NCBI GenBank assembly: GCA_965250225.1
Contig: CBDFNQ010000035.1
Coordinates: 130,109-194,108 of the forward strand
Origin: CBDEUK01 sp965250225
GTDB lineage: Bacteria > Pseudomonadota > Gammaproteobacteria > Eutrophobiales > Eutrophobiaceae
Length of the DNA stretch: 64,000 nucleotides
Reading direction: 5' to 3'
This document shows, piece by piece, positions 17,135 through 26,803 of this stretch (its first letter is position 1; each line of letters begins with the position of its first letter). The notes below the pieces were generated by a model, which worked only from the letters and a program-made list of their open reading frames with translations, was not told the origin of the DNA and did not search any database. The translations under genes were made by a program, and so were the position numbers.

Positions 17135-17659
17135 ATGCGACATTATGAAATTGTGTTTCTGGTTCATCCGGATCAGAGCGAACAAGTGTCTGGTATGGTT
17201 GACCGTTATCGTGCCACGATCGAAGAAAATGGTGGTTCTATTCACCGTCAGGAAGACTGGGGTCGTCGTCTTCTTGCTTATCCAATCAACAAAATCCACA
17301 AAGCGCACTATGTTTTAATGAACATCGAATGTGATCAAACGGCTCTGGACCAGTTAACCAGTGCGTTTCGCTTCAACGATGCTGTGATCCGGAATCTGGT
17401 TATCCTGAAAGACGATGCTGTCACCGAGGCATCTCCACTGGCAAAATCAAATGAAGAACCTGAGCAGGATAGTCGTCCTTCCACGCCAGCTTCCAAAAGT
17501 GCCAAAGCCAATACGACCGAAGCCAATACGACTGAAGCGAATACGACTGAAGCCAAAACTGATGAGCCGTCTGAAGATGATGCGCCGCCAGTTAATGAAG
17601 AAGAATCATCTGTAGAAGATTCTGCGCAAGTCGACAGCACTGATAATAAAGAGGAATAA
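17135..17659 (+). CDS. rpsF: 30S ribosomal protein S6 with long acidic C-terminal tail
   Basis: S6 binds S18 on the platform of the 30S subunit. Residues 1-98 are a standard S6: MRHYEIVFLVHPDQSEQV, EDWGRRLLAYPINKIHKAHY and RFNDAVIRNLVI. The remaining 75 or so residues form a low-complexity tail rich in Glu, Asp, Ser and Thr. The tail includes tandem NTTEA units encoded by a 15-bp tandem repeat at about 17505-17550. Bacterial S6 is usually 95-135 residues, so 174 is long. In E. coli RimK adds glutamates to the S6 C-terminus; here a genetically encoded acidic tail is present. rpsR starts 3 bp downstream. Confidence 0.96.
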   Translation: MRHYEIVFLVHPDQSEQVSGMVDRYRATIEENGGSIHRQEDWGRRLLAYPINKIHKAHYVLMNIECDQTALDQLTSAFRFNDAVIRNLVILKDDAVTEASPLAKSNEEPEQDSRPSTPASKSAKANTTEANTTEANTTEAKTDEPSEDDAPPVNEEESSVEDSAQVDSTDNKEE

Positions 17660-17662
17660 ATT

Positions 17663-17887
17663 ATGTCACGTTATTTTCGTCGTAAACGTTATTGCCGTTT
17701 CACTGCTGAAGGTGTGAGTGAGATTGACTACAAAGATTTGAATACACTAAAGAATTACGTTAGTGAAACCGGGAAGATCGTCCCAAGCCGAATTTCGGGA
17801 ACTAAAGCCAGGTACCAACGTCAGTTGTCCACGGCCATCAAGCGTGCGCGGTTTTTGGCATTGATTCCTTACTGCGACTCGCACTAG
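17663..17887 (+). CDS. rpsR: 30S ribosomal protein S18
   Basis: The 74-residue protein has the S18 core: RRKRYCRFTAEG at the N-terminus, DYKDLNTLKNYVSETGKIVP in the middle, and SRISGTKARYQRQLSTAIKR followed by ARFLALIPY. It binds S6 and 16S rRNA helix 22-23. The gene follows rpsF in the conserved rpsF-rpsR-rplI block. Confidence 0.98.
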   Translation: MSRYFRRKRYCRFTAEGVSEIDYKDLNTLKNYVSETGKIVPSRISGTKARYQRQLSTAIKRARFLALIPYCDSH

Positions 17888-17972
17888 ATTTTTTATGCCA
17901 GTAACACTGGTGTATATAAACCAGGCAATGCGCCAGATAGCACGTTCGGCATTTGCTGATATTTTTTAAACC

Positions 17973-18899
17973 ATGCACGCACTTGGTCGGTATTTAACCC
18001 AGGGACGGTTGCAGGCAATCATTGGCCTGAGTTTTTTGACATTGATGTCTATGTTCATACCGCCACTGGCCTATGTGTTCAGTGGTGCATCGTTGGGCTT
18101 TATTACTCTAAGACAAGATCCTCAGATCACCCTGCAGGTGGTTATGGGGAGCATGACAGTAATAGTGATATTATTACTGATGACGGGGATCAATCCGACT
18201 GCACTGATCCAGTTTGTTCTGGGGATTTGGCTGCCTGTCATGAGTGCAGCCATTGTTTTACGGGTGACACAATCACAGGGATTAATGTTGCTGGGTGCTG
18301 GCTTTATTGGCTTCCTGTTTATATTGTTTATGCATTACAGGATTGAGGATATAGCAGCTGAATATCGTCAATTGTTTGAAGTGTTTTGGCAGCAACATAT
18401 TCTGCCGGGTCTTGAGATCAATGCTAAGAGCAATGAAATAGACGAACTGAAGCAAGTGTTCGATAAAACCATTCCTTATATGAATGGTATCAGAGCCTGT
18501 TTTATTACCACTGGCATAGCAATAACAGTGTTAGTGTCCCGTTGGTGGCAGGCAAAGGTATTTCACCCGGGCGGTTTTCGAAAGGAATTTTTTGCATTGC
18601 AATTGCCAAAGGTTTTACTTATTCCGTTGGCGGTCTGCTCCGGGATTGTATTTTCTGCTGCGCAGTTGGATGATTCCATTGCACGCGATTGTCTGATCTT
18701 GTGTATGGGGTTATATGTTTTTCAGGGCATTGCTTGTGTGCATGCCTATTGTGCAAGAAAAGAATTACAACGGGGCTGGTTGATCGGGATGTATTTGGCG
18801 TTAATATTTTCATCCGTATATGCTGTGATCATCCTCGCTTGTATTGGTGTAGCCGATTCGGTTATAGGGCGAAAACTGCCTACGAATGATGTTTCATGA
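17973..18899 (+). CDS. DUF2232 integral membrane protein
   Basis: This 308-residue polytopic membrane protein has about eight hydrophobic segments, for example IIGLSFLTLMSMFIPPLAYV and VMGSMTVIVILLLMTG. Its position between rpsR and rplI is characteristic of the gammaproteobacterial DUF2232 (YybS-like) family. Function is unknown. Conservation of this position suggests a link to translation or envelope growth, but that is inference from synteny only. Confidence 0.8.
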   Translation: MHALGRYLTQGRLQAIIGLSFLTLMSMFIPPLAYVFSGASLGFITLRQDPQITLQVVMGSMTVIVILLLMTGINPTALIQFVLGIWLPVMSAAIVLRVTQSQGLMLLGAGFIGFLFILFMHYRIEDIAAEYRQLFEVFWQQHILPGLEINAKSNEIDELKQVFDKTIPYMNGIRACFITTGIAITVLVSRWWQAKVFHPGGFRKEFFALQLPKVLLIPLAVCSGIVFSAAQLDDSIARDCLILCMGLYVFQGIACVHAYCARKELQRGWLIGMYLALIFSSVYAVIILACIGVADSVIGRKLPTNDVS

Positions 18900-18947
18900 A
18901 TCAATATCCATGATTTAGTTTTTAAGTTATTAATAGAGGTTATAGAG

Positions 18948-19400
18948 ATGGAAGTAATTTTACTTGAGAAAATTCAAAAGCTTGGCGAGCTTGGGCAGAC
19001 TGTCAGTGTGAAACCTGGTTTTGGTCGCAATTATTTGATCCCGGCTGGCAAAGCGGTTCCAGCAACAAAAGATAATGTTGAGCAGTTTGAAGCACGTCGC
19101 GCTGAATTAGAAAAAGCTCAGACCGAGGCACTGGGTATTGCTCAGGCAAGGGCTGATAAAATCAACGAATTGGTTATCAGCATTGCGCAAAAAGTGGGTA
19201 CGGAAGGAAAATTATTTGGTTCCGTCACGCCACACGATATCGCTGAAGCTGCGACACAGGCTGGTGTTGAATTGCAAAAAAGTGAAGTCCAGTTACCGGA
19301 TGGGCCTTTCCGTGCAATCGGTGAGTATGAAGTTGCGATACATCTGCATGCGGATGTGAATGCAACTCTGAAATTGACAGTAGTCGCGGAAGAAGAATAA
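18948..19400 (+). CDS. rplI: 50S ribosomal protein L9
   Basis: L9 binds 23S rRNA domain V and reaches from the ribosome by a long helix. The 150 residues begin MEVILLEKIQKLGELGQTVS, with VKPGFGRNYLIPAGKAVPAT and the connecting helix rich in Ala and Glu. The C-terminal domain has LFGSVTPHDIAEA. A Shine-Dalgarno-like AGAGGT precedes the ATG. dnaB follows after 132 bp. Confidence 0.98.
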   Translation: MEVILLEKIQKLGELGQTVSVKPGFGRNYLIPAGKAVPATKDNVEQFEARRAELEKAQTEALGIAQARADKINELVISIAQKVGTEGKLFGSVTPHDIAEAATQAGVELQKSEVQLPDGPFRAIGEYEVAIHLHADVNATLKLTVVAEEE

Positions 19401-19532
19401 GTCGTATAATCTATACTGATGAGTTGGCTATCTAAACCAGCTCAGATTTACCGTTTTCACACAACCGAAGCTGCTGAGTTTTCTTCTAAACATCACAAGA
19501 TTCGGTTCCAAAAGTCGATTCAGGGGATCTAA

Positions 19533-20939
19533 ATGCAGGATTTTGCCCAGCCACCAGAGTCAATGGATGCAGAAATTGCATCATTGAAAACACCGCCTCA
19601 CTCGATCGAAGCGGAACAGGCGGTTTTGGGTGGTGTGTTGATTAACAATGAGGCCTGGGAAAAGGTCATTGAACGGATCCACGAAGATGACTTTTACCGC
19701 AAGGATCACCGCACCATATTTCAAGCTATTTACTCTCTGGATGACGAAGGCAAACCGTTTGACGTTGTTACAGTGGCTGAATGGCTCGAAAATCATCAAC
19801 TGCTTGAAGATGCGAGTGGTCTTAACTATATCGCAGCATTGGTTGATAACTGTTCTGGTACAGAGAATATCGCAGCCTATTCCGATATTATTCGCAAGCG
19901 TTCTGTCCTTCGGCAACTGATCAGAGCTACATCTGAAATCAGCGAAAGTGTTTTTAATCCCCAGGGACGTAGCAGTGAAGAGCTTCTGGATTTTGCCGAA
20001 CAGACAGTATTCGAAATTGCCGAACAGGAAAGTCGCGGTACTCGCACCTATAAGAGCATCAAGGACCTTTTGGTAACCGCGCTAGACAGAGTGGATGAAC
20101 TGTTTCATCGTGACAGCCCGATAACGGGTATTGCAACTGGCTTCGATGATTTTGATGAACGCACAGCGGGGTTGCAAAACTCTGATTTGATTATCATTGC
20201 TGGGCGTCCTTCCATGGGCAAAACCGCTTTCGCTGTGAATATCGCTGAACACGCTGCAATTAAAGAAAAAAAATCGGTTGCCTTATTTAGCATGGAGATG
20301 CCAGGGGAACAATTGGCGATGAGGCTTATGTCATCTCTGGGTCGAATCGATCAGCACAAGATCCGAACCGGTAAACTTAAAGATGAGGACTGGCCTCGAT
20401 TGATCTCAGCTGTTGAGATCATGAAAGATTCAAAATTATTAATCGACGATACCCCCGCCTTATCACCCGCAGAATTACGTGCACGTTGTCGACGAATTCA
20501 TCGTGAGCAGGGTCTAGATTTAATCGTAGTTGATTATTTGCAGCTCATGCAAGTACCAAGTAATTCAGAAAACCGCGCAACCGAAATCGCTGAGATTTCA
20601 CGCTCTCTCAAGGCCATGGCGAAGGAACTCAGTGTTCCTGTTGTGGCCTTATCGCAATTGAATCGTAGTCTGGAATCACGAACCGATAAACGCCCCGTGA
20701 TGTCTGATTTGCGTGAGTCTGGTGCGATTGAGCAGGATGCAGACTTGATCGTCTTCATCTATCGCGACGAGGTCTATGATGAAGACAGTCCACATAAAGG
20801 TAAGGCCGAGATTATTATCAGTAAACAACGAAATGGTCCAATTGGAACCGTGAAACTGGCTTTTCGTGGAAAATACACGCGTTTTGAAAATTTTACACCA
20901 GATAATTTCGATAATTTGATCCCGGATTTTGGGGAATGA
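19533..20939 (+). CDS. dnaB: Replicative DNA helicase DnaB
   Basis: DnaB is the hexameric 5'-3' helicase at the replication fork. The N-terminal domain starts around PPHSIEAEQAVLGGVLINNE. The RecA-like ATPase has Walker A GRPSMGKT near residue 225, Walker B LIVVDYLQLM, and the DnaB SDLRESGAIEQDADLIVFIY segment. The protein has 468 residues (E. coli 471) and no intein. The stop overlaps the alr start (ATGA), so alr is translationally coupled. Confidence 0.97.
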   Translation: MQDFAQPPESMDAEIASLKTPPHSIEAEQAVLGGVLINNEAWEKVIERIHEDDFYRKDHRTIFQAIYSLDDEGKPFDVVTVAEWLENHQLLEDASGLNYIAALVDNCSGTENIAAYSDIIRKRSVLRQLIRATSEISESVFNPQGRSSEELLDFAEQTVFEIAEQESRGTRTYKSIKDLLVTALDRVDELFHRDSPITGIATGFDDFDERTAGLQNSDLIIIAGRPSMGKTAFAVNIAEHAAIKEKKSVALFSMEMPGEQLAMRLMSSLGRIDQHKIRTGKLKDEDWPRLISAVEIMKDSKLLIDDTPALSPAELRARCRRIHREQGLDLIVVDYLQLMQVPSNSENRATEIAEISRSLKAMAKELSVPVVALSQLNRSLESRTDKRPVMSDLRESGAIEQDADLIVFIYRDEVYDEDSPHKGKAEIIISKQRNGPIGTVKLAFRGKYTRFENFTPDNFDNLIPDFGE

Positions 20940-22009
20940 GTCGTCCCGCCAAAGTACGCATACATCTTCCCGCCCTCAGTCATAATCTTTCAAAGGTTCG
21001 AGAGTTAGCACCGAATAGCCAGGTAATGGCGATCATTAAAGCTGATGGTTACGGCCATGGTATTGTGCGCGTTGCCAGCGCTTTATCCAATGCTGAAGCC
21101 TTTGGTGTTGCCTGTCTGGAAGAAGCAACAACCTTACGTCAAGCGGGCATCACCAAACCCATTGTTTTGCTAGAAGGTGTGTACTGTGACAGTGAGCTTG
21201 AACAAGTTTGCAATCTGAATCTTGACCTTGTGGTTCATCACTCTGGTCAGATTGAAATGCTGGAACACCTTAAAACAGATATCAACATCTGGTTAAAAAT
21301 TGATACCGGTATGCATCGTTTAGGTTTTTTACCGTCTGAGTTTGAGGACGCTTATAAACGTCTAACGCAAATTAAATCAATTACCCAGCCGATTAAATTA
21401 ATGACACATCTTGCAACGGCTAATGAACGAGATCCAGAATTAACCTTTCAGCAAATTCGTAGTTTGAAAGAATTTTCATCAGAATTAGCGCTTGAAAAAA
21501 CCATTGCTAATTCAGCCGCGGTGCTCAACATAGAAGAAAGTCATTGTGACTGGGTTCGTCCAGGTTTGATGTTGTATGGTATTTCGCCGTTCAGTGATAC
21601 CACAGGTGAAGATCATGGTTTGCAAGTCGCTATGACACTCGAATCGAAATTAATCGCAGTGAAACAATTAAAGATGGGTGATCCGGTTGGTTACGGTGCA
21701 TCGTGGTGTTGTCCTGAAGACATGCCGATAGGTATTGTTGCTGCCGGCTATGGCGATGGCTATCCAAGACATGCTCGATCGGGTACTTCTGTTTTGGTCA
21801 ATGGTTTGCGTACTGGTTTAATTGGAAGGGCTTCGATGGATATGCTGGCAATTGATCTCTGGAATCAACCGAATGCCAAAGTCGGCGATCCAGTCATTCT
21901 TTGGGGCAGGGGTTTGCCGGTTGAAGAGATAGCGCGTGCAGCGAGAACCATTCCGTACCAATTGGTCTGTGCTGTTCATAAACGTTTACGCTTTGAAGAA
22001 GATGGCTAA
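20936..22009 (+). CDS. alr: Alanine racemase
   Basis: Alanine racemase makes D-alanine for peptidoglycan. PLP binds Lys35 in VMAIIKADGYGHG. The second catalytic base is the Tyr in GDPVGYGASW, and the conserved GIVAAGYGDGYPRH and GRASMDMLAIDL motifs are present. The 357 residues match the family. The gene overlaps dnaB by 4 bp and radA by 8 bp, forming a tight dnaB-alr-radA unit. Confidence 0.96.
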   Translation: MSRPAKVRIHLPALSHNLSKVRELAPNSQVMAIIKADGYGHGIVRVASALSNAEAFGVACLEEATTLRQAGITKPIVLLEGVYCDSELEQVCNLNLDLVVHHSGQIEMLEHLKTDINIWLKIDTGMHRLGFLPSEFEDAYKRLTQIKSITQPIKLMTHLATANERDPELTFQQIRSLKEFSSELALEKTIANSAAVLNIEESHCDWVRPGLMLYGISPFSDTTGEDHGLQVAMTLESKLIAVKQLKMGDPVGYGASWCCPEDMPIGIVAAGYGDGYPRHARSGTSVLVNGLRTGLIGRASMDMLAIDLWNQPNAKVGDPVILWGRGLPVEEIARAARTIPYQLVCAVHKRLRFEEDG

Positions 22010-23369
22010 AGTCAAAAGCCAGTATCACTGTAGCGAATGTGGCACTACCACACCAAAGTGGATAGGACAGTGCCCCGAATGCAAACAGTGGAATACGCTC
22101 AATGAAAGCATCATTGAATCAGCTACGGCAAATCGTCGGCAACAAATGCATGACCATCTCGCGAATCCTGCTGAGGTCTGTTATCTGAGTGATGTCGATA
22201 CGGAACAGACTCCTCGTTTAAGTTGTGGTATTAAAGAACTGGATCGAGCACTAGGCGGCGGTTTGATTCAGGGCTCGGTGGTCTTGATAGGTGGTGATCC
22301 AGGTATTGGTAAATCAACTTTATTGATCCAGATGTTATCTAGCATGACGACCAATTCCGCAGTGTCCTGTCTCTACGTCACGGCTGAAGAATCCAGCCAA
22401 CAAGTGAGCCTGCGTGGAAGAAGACTGGAGTTGGCACTAGAAAAAATACGTATTTTTACCGAAAATCATTTAGAAAAAGTTGTCAAAATCATTGCGAAAG
22501 AAACACCTAACATCGTAGTGATTGATTCTATTCAAACTGTTTACACTGACGTCCTTCAATCTGCGCCTGGTTCTGTTGCACAAGTGCGAGAATGTACAGC
22601 GCAATTAGTACGACTGGCAAAACAAACCGATACCATAGTGTTCCTGGTAGGGCATGTGACAAAAGAAGGATCGTTAGCGGGCCCGAAAGTACTGGAGCAT
22701 ATGGTGGATACCGTTTTGTATTTTGAAGGTGATTCCGGTAGTCGCTTTCGTTTGGTGCGCGCGGTAAAAAATCGTTATGGCGCGGTCAATGAATTGGGGG
22801 TGTTTGCCATGACTGAACGTGGTTTGCGTGAAGTCAGCAATCCTTCGGCGATATTCCTTTCGAGTCATGATGAGCAAGTGTCCGGTAGTGTGGTCATGGT
22901 ATCGCGTGAAGGGACGAGGCCCATCTTGTTGGAAGTTCAGGCTCTGGTTGATGAATCACACAGCAGTCAATCGCGACGTTTAACCGTTGGTCTTGATCAA
23001 AATCGTCTGGCTATGTTGTTAGCAGTATTACATCGGCATGTTGGCATCGTTACCTATGACCAGGATGTTTTTGTCAATGCAGTAGGTGGCGTGCGTATCA
23101 ATGAAACTGCGGCAGATCTGGCCATCGTACTTGCGATCATTTCAAGTTTAAAAAATAAGCCCTTGGCAAATGACTTGATAGTGTTTGGTGAAATAGGTTT
23201 GGCAGGAGAAATCCGGCCGGTTCAAAACGGTGAAGACAGATTAAAAGAAGCAGCAAAACATGGTTTTAAACAAGCAATTATTCCTAAAGCCAATCAACCA
23301 AAAGAACCCATCGATGATCTAAACATCATGCCTGTTACGCAGTTATCACAGGCACTTGCCTTTCTTTAA
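22002..23369 (+). CDS. radA: DNA repair protein RadA
   Basis: RadA is a RecA-related branch-migration helicase that processes recombination intermediates. The N-terminal zinc finger has Cys10, Cys13, Cys24 and Cys27 (CSEC and CPEC). Walker A is GGDPGIGKST, and the RadA-specific KNRYG motif lies in RAVKNRYGAVNELG. The C-terminal Lon-like domain includes FVNAVGGVRINETAADLA. The ATG at 22002 gives 455 residues (E. coli 460); the open frame extends further 5' inside alr but without homology. Confidence 0.97.
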   Translation: MAKVKSQYHCSECGTTTPKWIGQCPECKQWNTLNESIIESATANRRQQMHDHLANPAEVCYLSDVDTEQTPRLSCGIKELDRALGGGLIQGSVVLIGGDPGIGKSTLLIQMLSSMTTNSAVSCLYVTAEESSQQVSLRGRRLELALEKIRIFTENHLEKVVKIIAKETPNIVVIDSIQTVYTDVLQSAPGSVAQVRECTAQLVRLAKQTDTIVFLVGHVTKEGSLAGPKVLEHMVDTVLYFEGDSGSRFRLVRAVKNRYGAVNELGVFAMTERGLREVSNPSAIFLSSHDEQVSGSVVMVSREGTRPILLEVQALVDESHSSQSRRLTVGLDQNRLAMLLAVLHRHVGIVTYDQDVFVNAVGGVRINETAADLAIVLAIISSLKNKPLANDLIVFGEIGLAGEIRPVQNGEDRLKEAAKHGFKQAIIPKANQPKEPIDDLNIMPVTQLSQALAFL

Positions 23370-23914
23370 TTTGTCTCTGTTTCCCAACCACTACCAATGG
23401 CCTTAAAGGGCAATTTCAGTCTCAGTTCGGGCACCTGTTTTGCTATCCAGGCAGGGAATGTATTTGAGTTGGGTCCCGGAAATATTTTATAGGTATCTTT
23501 CCACGGATAACGATTGGCTGCGGTATCAATTTTAGCAATCAATTGATCAACACCCTGGCCACGTTTTTCCAGAATAAGAGAGGGTTTCTTGCCATACCAA
23601 TAACGATCGGGCTCATCTTGTTCAATACGCAGTACATCCAGGCCACTATGCTGCCGCCAGCCAATGACTTCATAAACGGTATATTGTTTTGCATTGGAAG
23701 GTTTTACTGATATCCATGTGTGTACAGCAAACAAGCCGCGCCAACCAAATGTCGGTGCAGTATATACATGTATCACCGCCTCATGAGTCGTTTCGGTTTT
23801 CGGTGCAATCCCGGCAGGTTTTCGGCTTGCCGTACGCCAGTCTCCAGATGGGTAACCATAAACTAACAGCAGTGGAGAAATTATGAATAAAAGTAATAAG
23901 AGTTTTTTATACAT
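23366..23914 (-). CDS. DUF3750 family protein, possibly C-terminally short
   Basis: The 182-residue protein has an N-terminal hydrophobic signal or anchor (KKLLLLLFIISPLLLVYG). A DUF3750-like domain follows, with HVYTAPTFGWRGLFAVHTWI, VYEVIGWRQHSGLDVLR and FPGPNSNTFPAWIAKQVPEL. The NSNTFPAWI segment resembles the conserved core of envelope proteins of unknown function. Family members I recall are longer, so it may have lost its C-terminus where it meets the end of radA (4-bp overlap, convergent). It is probably exported. Confidence 0.7.
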   Translation of the reverse strand: MYKKLLLLLFIISPLLLVYGYPSGDWRTASRKPAGIAPKTETTHEAVIHVYTAPTFGWRGLFAVHTWISVKPSNAKQYTVYEVIGWRQHSGLDVLRIEQDEPDRYWYGKKPSLILEKRGQGVDQLIAKIDTAANRYPWKDTYKIFPGPNSNTFPAWIAKQVPELRLKLPFKAIGSGWETETN

Positions 23915-24095
23915 TTTTTTAAAAATAGATAATCAAGGCGTTACCTAACCATTGACATAATATCAGTGCTTATGTTCCAGGAAAATACAAACGATCTAGT
24001 TAATCGCAGGATAAAACGGTTTGGCAAATTTAATTCGCTAAGAGTTTAGCTGGTGTCAATTACAAACAGAAAAATAGTCTTAAGATGCCAAATAT

Positions 24096-24464
24096 TTATG
24101 ATGTAAGACATCCAAGCTCACGTTCCAGGATAGTTTCATCACCAACATTCAGCTCGACCAGTCGTTTTAAACTGGTCATGCTATCCAGATCAATAAAATC
24201 ACATTGAAAACCAATGTGATTATTTTCTTCGTGAGCGACATGGGCCGTCATACGGATTCTGACCGCTTCTTCCTCGAGTGGAATTTCTATATCAAAAAAT
24301 TCTCCTAAAAGATCATCATCCCAATCATCCGGTTTTTGGATTAACAGGCCGTTAAGAGAAATATCGATCAGGTCACCGATCCAGTTTCGGTTTTCCCAGA
24401 GCAAGTAAACGGGGGTATCTAAAATTACCCGGCTAAATTTTCGTTTATTTTCCTGTTGCATCAT
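24096..24464 (-). CDS. PilZ domain protein, putative c-di-GMP receptor
   Basis: The 122-residue protein is a single PilZ domain. The two c-di-GMP contact motifs are present: RxxxR as R8-K-F-S-R12 near the start and D-x-S-x-x-G as DISLNGLLI. This makes ligand binding likely. The output is unknown. An AGGTGAG site precedes the ATG. It lies 29 bp downstream of the CNNM-type transporter gene on the same strand and may be cotranscribed with it. Confidence 0.85.
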   Translation of the reverse strand: MMQQENKRKFSRVILDTPVYLLWENRNWIGDLIDISLNGLLIQKPDDWDDDLLGEFFDIEIPLEEEAVRIRMTAHVAHEENNHIGFQCDFIDLDSMTSLKRLVELNVGDETILERELGCLTS

Positions 24465-24493
24465 AGCTCACCTGCTGTGGCCTTCAAATTTGC

Positions 24494-25783
24494 TCAGTCA
24501 CTTACGCTGATTTTTCCAAGTACATCTTGCCGTTGTATTATCTTGGCGGTTCTTACTGCATTATCGGCGGACTGAACAATTTCTAAAGTATAATTCTGAA
24601 TTTTCAGGCTAGTACCGGTTTCAGGAATATCCTCCAGTTGTTCCAGAATAAGACCGTTCAGTGTTTTAGGCCCTTCTGAAGGTAGCTCCCATTCTAATGT
24701 ACGATTGATATCGCGAATGGTTTCGGTTCCATCGATCAAATAACTACCATCTGCCTGTGGTTTGATGGATTGATTGTCAGTCTGGATATTGTCTGAAAAA
24801 TCACCCACAATTTCTTTCAGAATATCTTCCAGTGTCACCAGGCCTTGCAGCACACCATATTCGTCCACAACCAGGCCAATACGTCTGTTAAGTTCTTGAA
24901 AGTTAAGTAATTGTGTATGTAAAGGTGTGCCCTCAGGTACAAAATAGGGTTCCCTGGCAATGCTTACAATTTCTTCGTGAGTGAAATCCGTTTGATCCTT
25001 CAATAGGGCTATCATTTCCTTAACATGGATAATACCAATCACATTATCAATTTTGCCGCGATAAAGCGGTAAACGAGAGTGAGTGCTATGGCCGAATGTA
25101 TCGACAATCTCGGAATAGGGTGCTTCTAAATCAACACCTTCTATCTCACTGGATGGGATCATGAGGTCATCAACCGTTGTGTGCTCCATATCCAGAATAC
25201 TCAGCAACATCTGTTTATGACGGTTGGGGATCATGCTTCCGGCCTCGTGCACGACACTTCTTAGTTCTTCGAGATTCAGCGGCGTATCGTCTGGATCATC
25301 AGTATTCACACCAAAGTATCTTAATAGGCCATTAGTGACTGCATTGACCAACCAGACTGCCGGGTAGAGAATTCTTTGCAGGAACTTCAGGACATAGGCT
25401 GAGGGGAAAGCGATACGTTCTGGATGAAATGCCGCATAGGTTTTGGGAGCCACTTCGGCGAAAATAAGAAACACAACCACCAGGATTACAGGAGCCAGGG
25501 CGATACCCAAATTACCCAGCAACCTCATGCCAATCAGCGTTGCTACCGATGCGGCGATGAAATTTACCAGGTTATTGCACAACAGGATCAAACCTATCAG
25601 GCGATCGGGTTTAGCGAGTAATTGATGAGCTAATATTGCTGATCGGTGCTCGTTCTCAACCAGGTGTTTCAGACGATAACGATTCAACGCCATCATGGCT
25701 GTCTCTGAGCTGGAGAAAAAAGCAGATAAAAGTAATAGAATAAATAGGCCACTGAACAGGGCCCATAATGGAATCTCGTCCAA
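24494..25783 (-). CDS. CNNM/CorC-type transporter (HlyC/CorC family, YfjD-like)
   Basis: This 429-residue protein begins with a DUF21/CNNM membrane domain: FILLLLSAFFSSSETAMMAL and further hydrophobic segments up to about residue 140. Two CBS domains follow (VDDLMIPSSEIEGVDL and GVLQGLVTLEDILKEIVGDF), then a C-terminal CorC_HlyC domain with LPSEGPKTLNGLILEQL. Relatives are linked to magnesium or cobalt efflux. The start is a TTG at 25783; no ATG lies before the first membrane segment. Confidence 0.88.
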   Translation of the reverse strand: MDEIPLWALFSGLFILLLLSAFFSSSETAMMALNRYRLKHLVENEHRSAILAHQLLAKPDRLIGLILLCNNLVNFIAASVATLIGMRLLGNLGIALAPVILVVVFLIFAEVAPKTYAAFHPERIAFPSAYVLKFLQRILYPAVWLVNAVTNGLLRYFGVNTDDPDDTPLNLEELRSVVHEAGSMIPNRHKQMLLSILDMEHTTVDDLMIPSSEIEGVDLEAPYSEIVDTFGHSTHSRLPLYRGKIDNVIGIIHVKEMIALLKDQTDFTHEEIVSIAREPYFVPEGTPLHTQLLNFQELNRRIGLVVDEYGVLQGLVTLEDILKEIVGDFSDNIQTDNQSIKPQADGSYLIDGTETIRDINRTLEWELPSEGPKTLNGLILEQLEDIPETGTSLKIQNYTLEIVQSADNAVRTAKIIQRQDVLGKISVSD

Positions 25784-25879
25784 AGAGGTTTTGACCTCAG
25801 GTTAAAATGGACTTGTATTTTCTCCCCAGTGGTAGGGGGGGTGTCAAGTATTTATAAAAACACTATTTAAAACAAAAGC

Positions 25880-26683
25880 TTAGAATTTATCGAGCAGCAT
25901 TTCATAAATAAATTTAGAACCAAAATAGCCCAGCATCAGCAAGATGAATCCACCGAGAGTCCAGTAGGTCAGGGTTTGTCCGCGCCAACCCTTTATCCAA
26001 CGACCCAACAGTAAAATAGCAAACAGCAACCAGGCCAACAGTGAGAGGATGGTTTTGTGCGCAAGATCCTGGGCAAACATATCGTGTAAAAACATCAAGC
26101 CAGTGGCCAGACTCAGGCTCAGGACGAAAAAACCAAGAGCCATTACCTGAATCAGTAATTCTTCCATCACCTGCAGAGGAGGCAGGGTATCCATGATCCG
26201 GGTTGCCTGTTTATTTCGCAACTGCCTGTCCTGAAATGCCAGTAGACAGGCTTGCAAGGCGGCAATGGTTAACAAGCTATAGGCAATGAGTGACAGCAAT
26301 ATGTGAAGATCCAGCCCAAAATCACCTTGCTCGACCAGATGAAAATCACTGGGAAACATCATAGCCAGTAATATTGCTAGCGCTGCCATAGGTAAGACAA
26401 TGATCGCGATATTCAGAATCGGTTTTTTCAAAGACATGAGCAGGACAAACAGGGCGATCAAACAGCCGGTTAAAGACGCAGCATTGTAAAAACCTAAATT
26501 GAGCTGACCCAGGAGATCCAGGCTTTTTATTAAAATTACAGCGTGGAGAATGACTGCAATAAAGCAAATCACAGAGGTGATGGTATTGTTCCGATCAGAT
26601 GCCGACTTATTTCTGATGTTCATGATCAGGCGGATGGCGCCGACCAGGTATAAAATGATGGCTACGATACTGAGTGTGTTCAT
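25880..26683 (-). CDS. CcsA-like cytochrome c assembly membrane protein (YpjD family)
   Basis: The 267-residue protein has about eight membrane segments and matches the CcsA/YpjD family adjacent to ffh in gammaproteobacteria. The family segments are present: FGLDLHILLSLIAYSLLTIA with a conserved His, and LDKF at the C-terminus. The tryptophan-rich WWD haem-handling motif of true CcsA is not evident, as in other YpjD proteins. It is divergent from ffh, and both promoters lie in the 120-bp gap. A role in cytochrome c maturation is suggested by family only. Confidence 0.82.
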   Translation of the reverse strand: MNTLSIVAIILYLVGAIRLIMNIRNKSASDRNNTITSVICFIAVILHAVILIKSLDLLGQLNLGFYNAASLTGCLIALFVLLMSLKKPILNIAIIVLPMAALAILLAMMFPSDFHLVEQGDFGLDLHILLSLIAYSLLTIAALQACLLAFQDRQLRNKQATRIMDTLPPLQVMEELLIQVMALGFFVLSLSLATGLMFLHDMFAQDLAHKTILSLLAWLLFAILLLGRWIKGWRGQTLTYWTLGGFILLMLGYFGSKFIYEMLLDKF

Positions 26684-26803
26684 AACGGTATTCTCATGGA
26701 TATTCAGTATGATTGCACATTTTTCTTTTGCTGGAATTCAGGTCAGCAGATTTGAATTCTGTTAAAATCCCCGGTTCTAAAATTATCAACTAATGAAGTA
26801 ATC

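Noticed and set aside
17505..17550. Short tandem repeat taken as a possible CRISPR
   Set aside because: Units are 15 bp without spacers and lie in frame inside rpsF, encoding NTTEA repeats.
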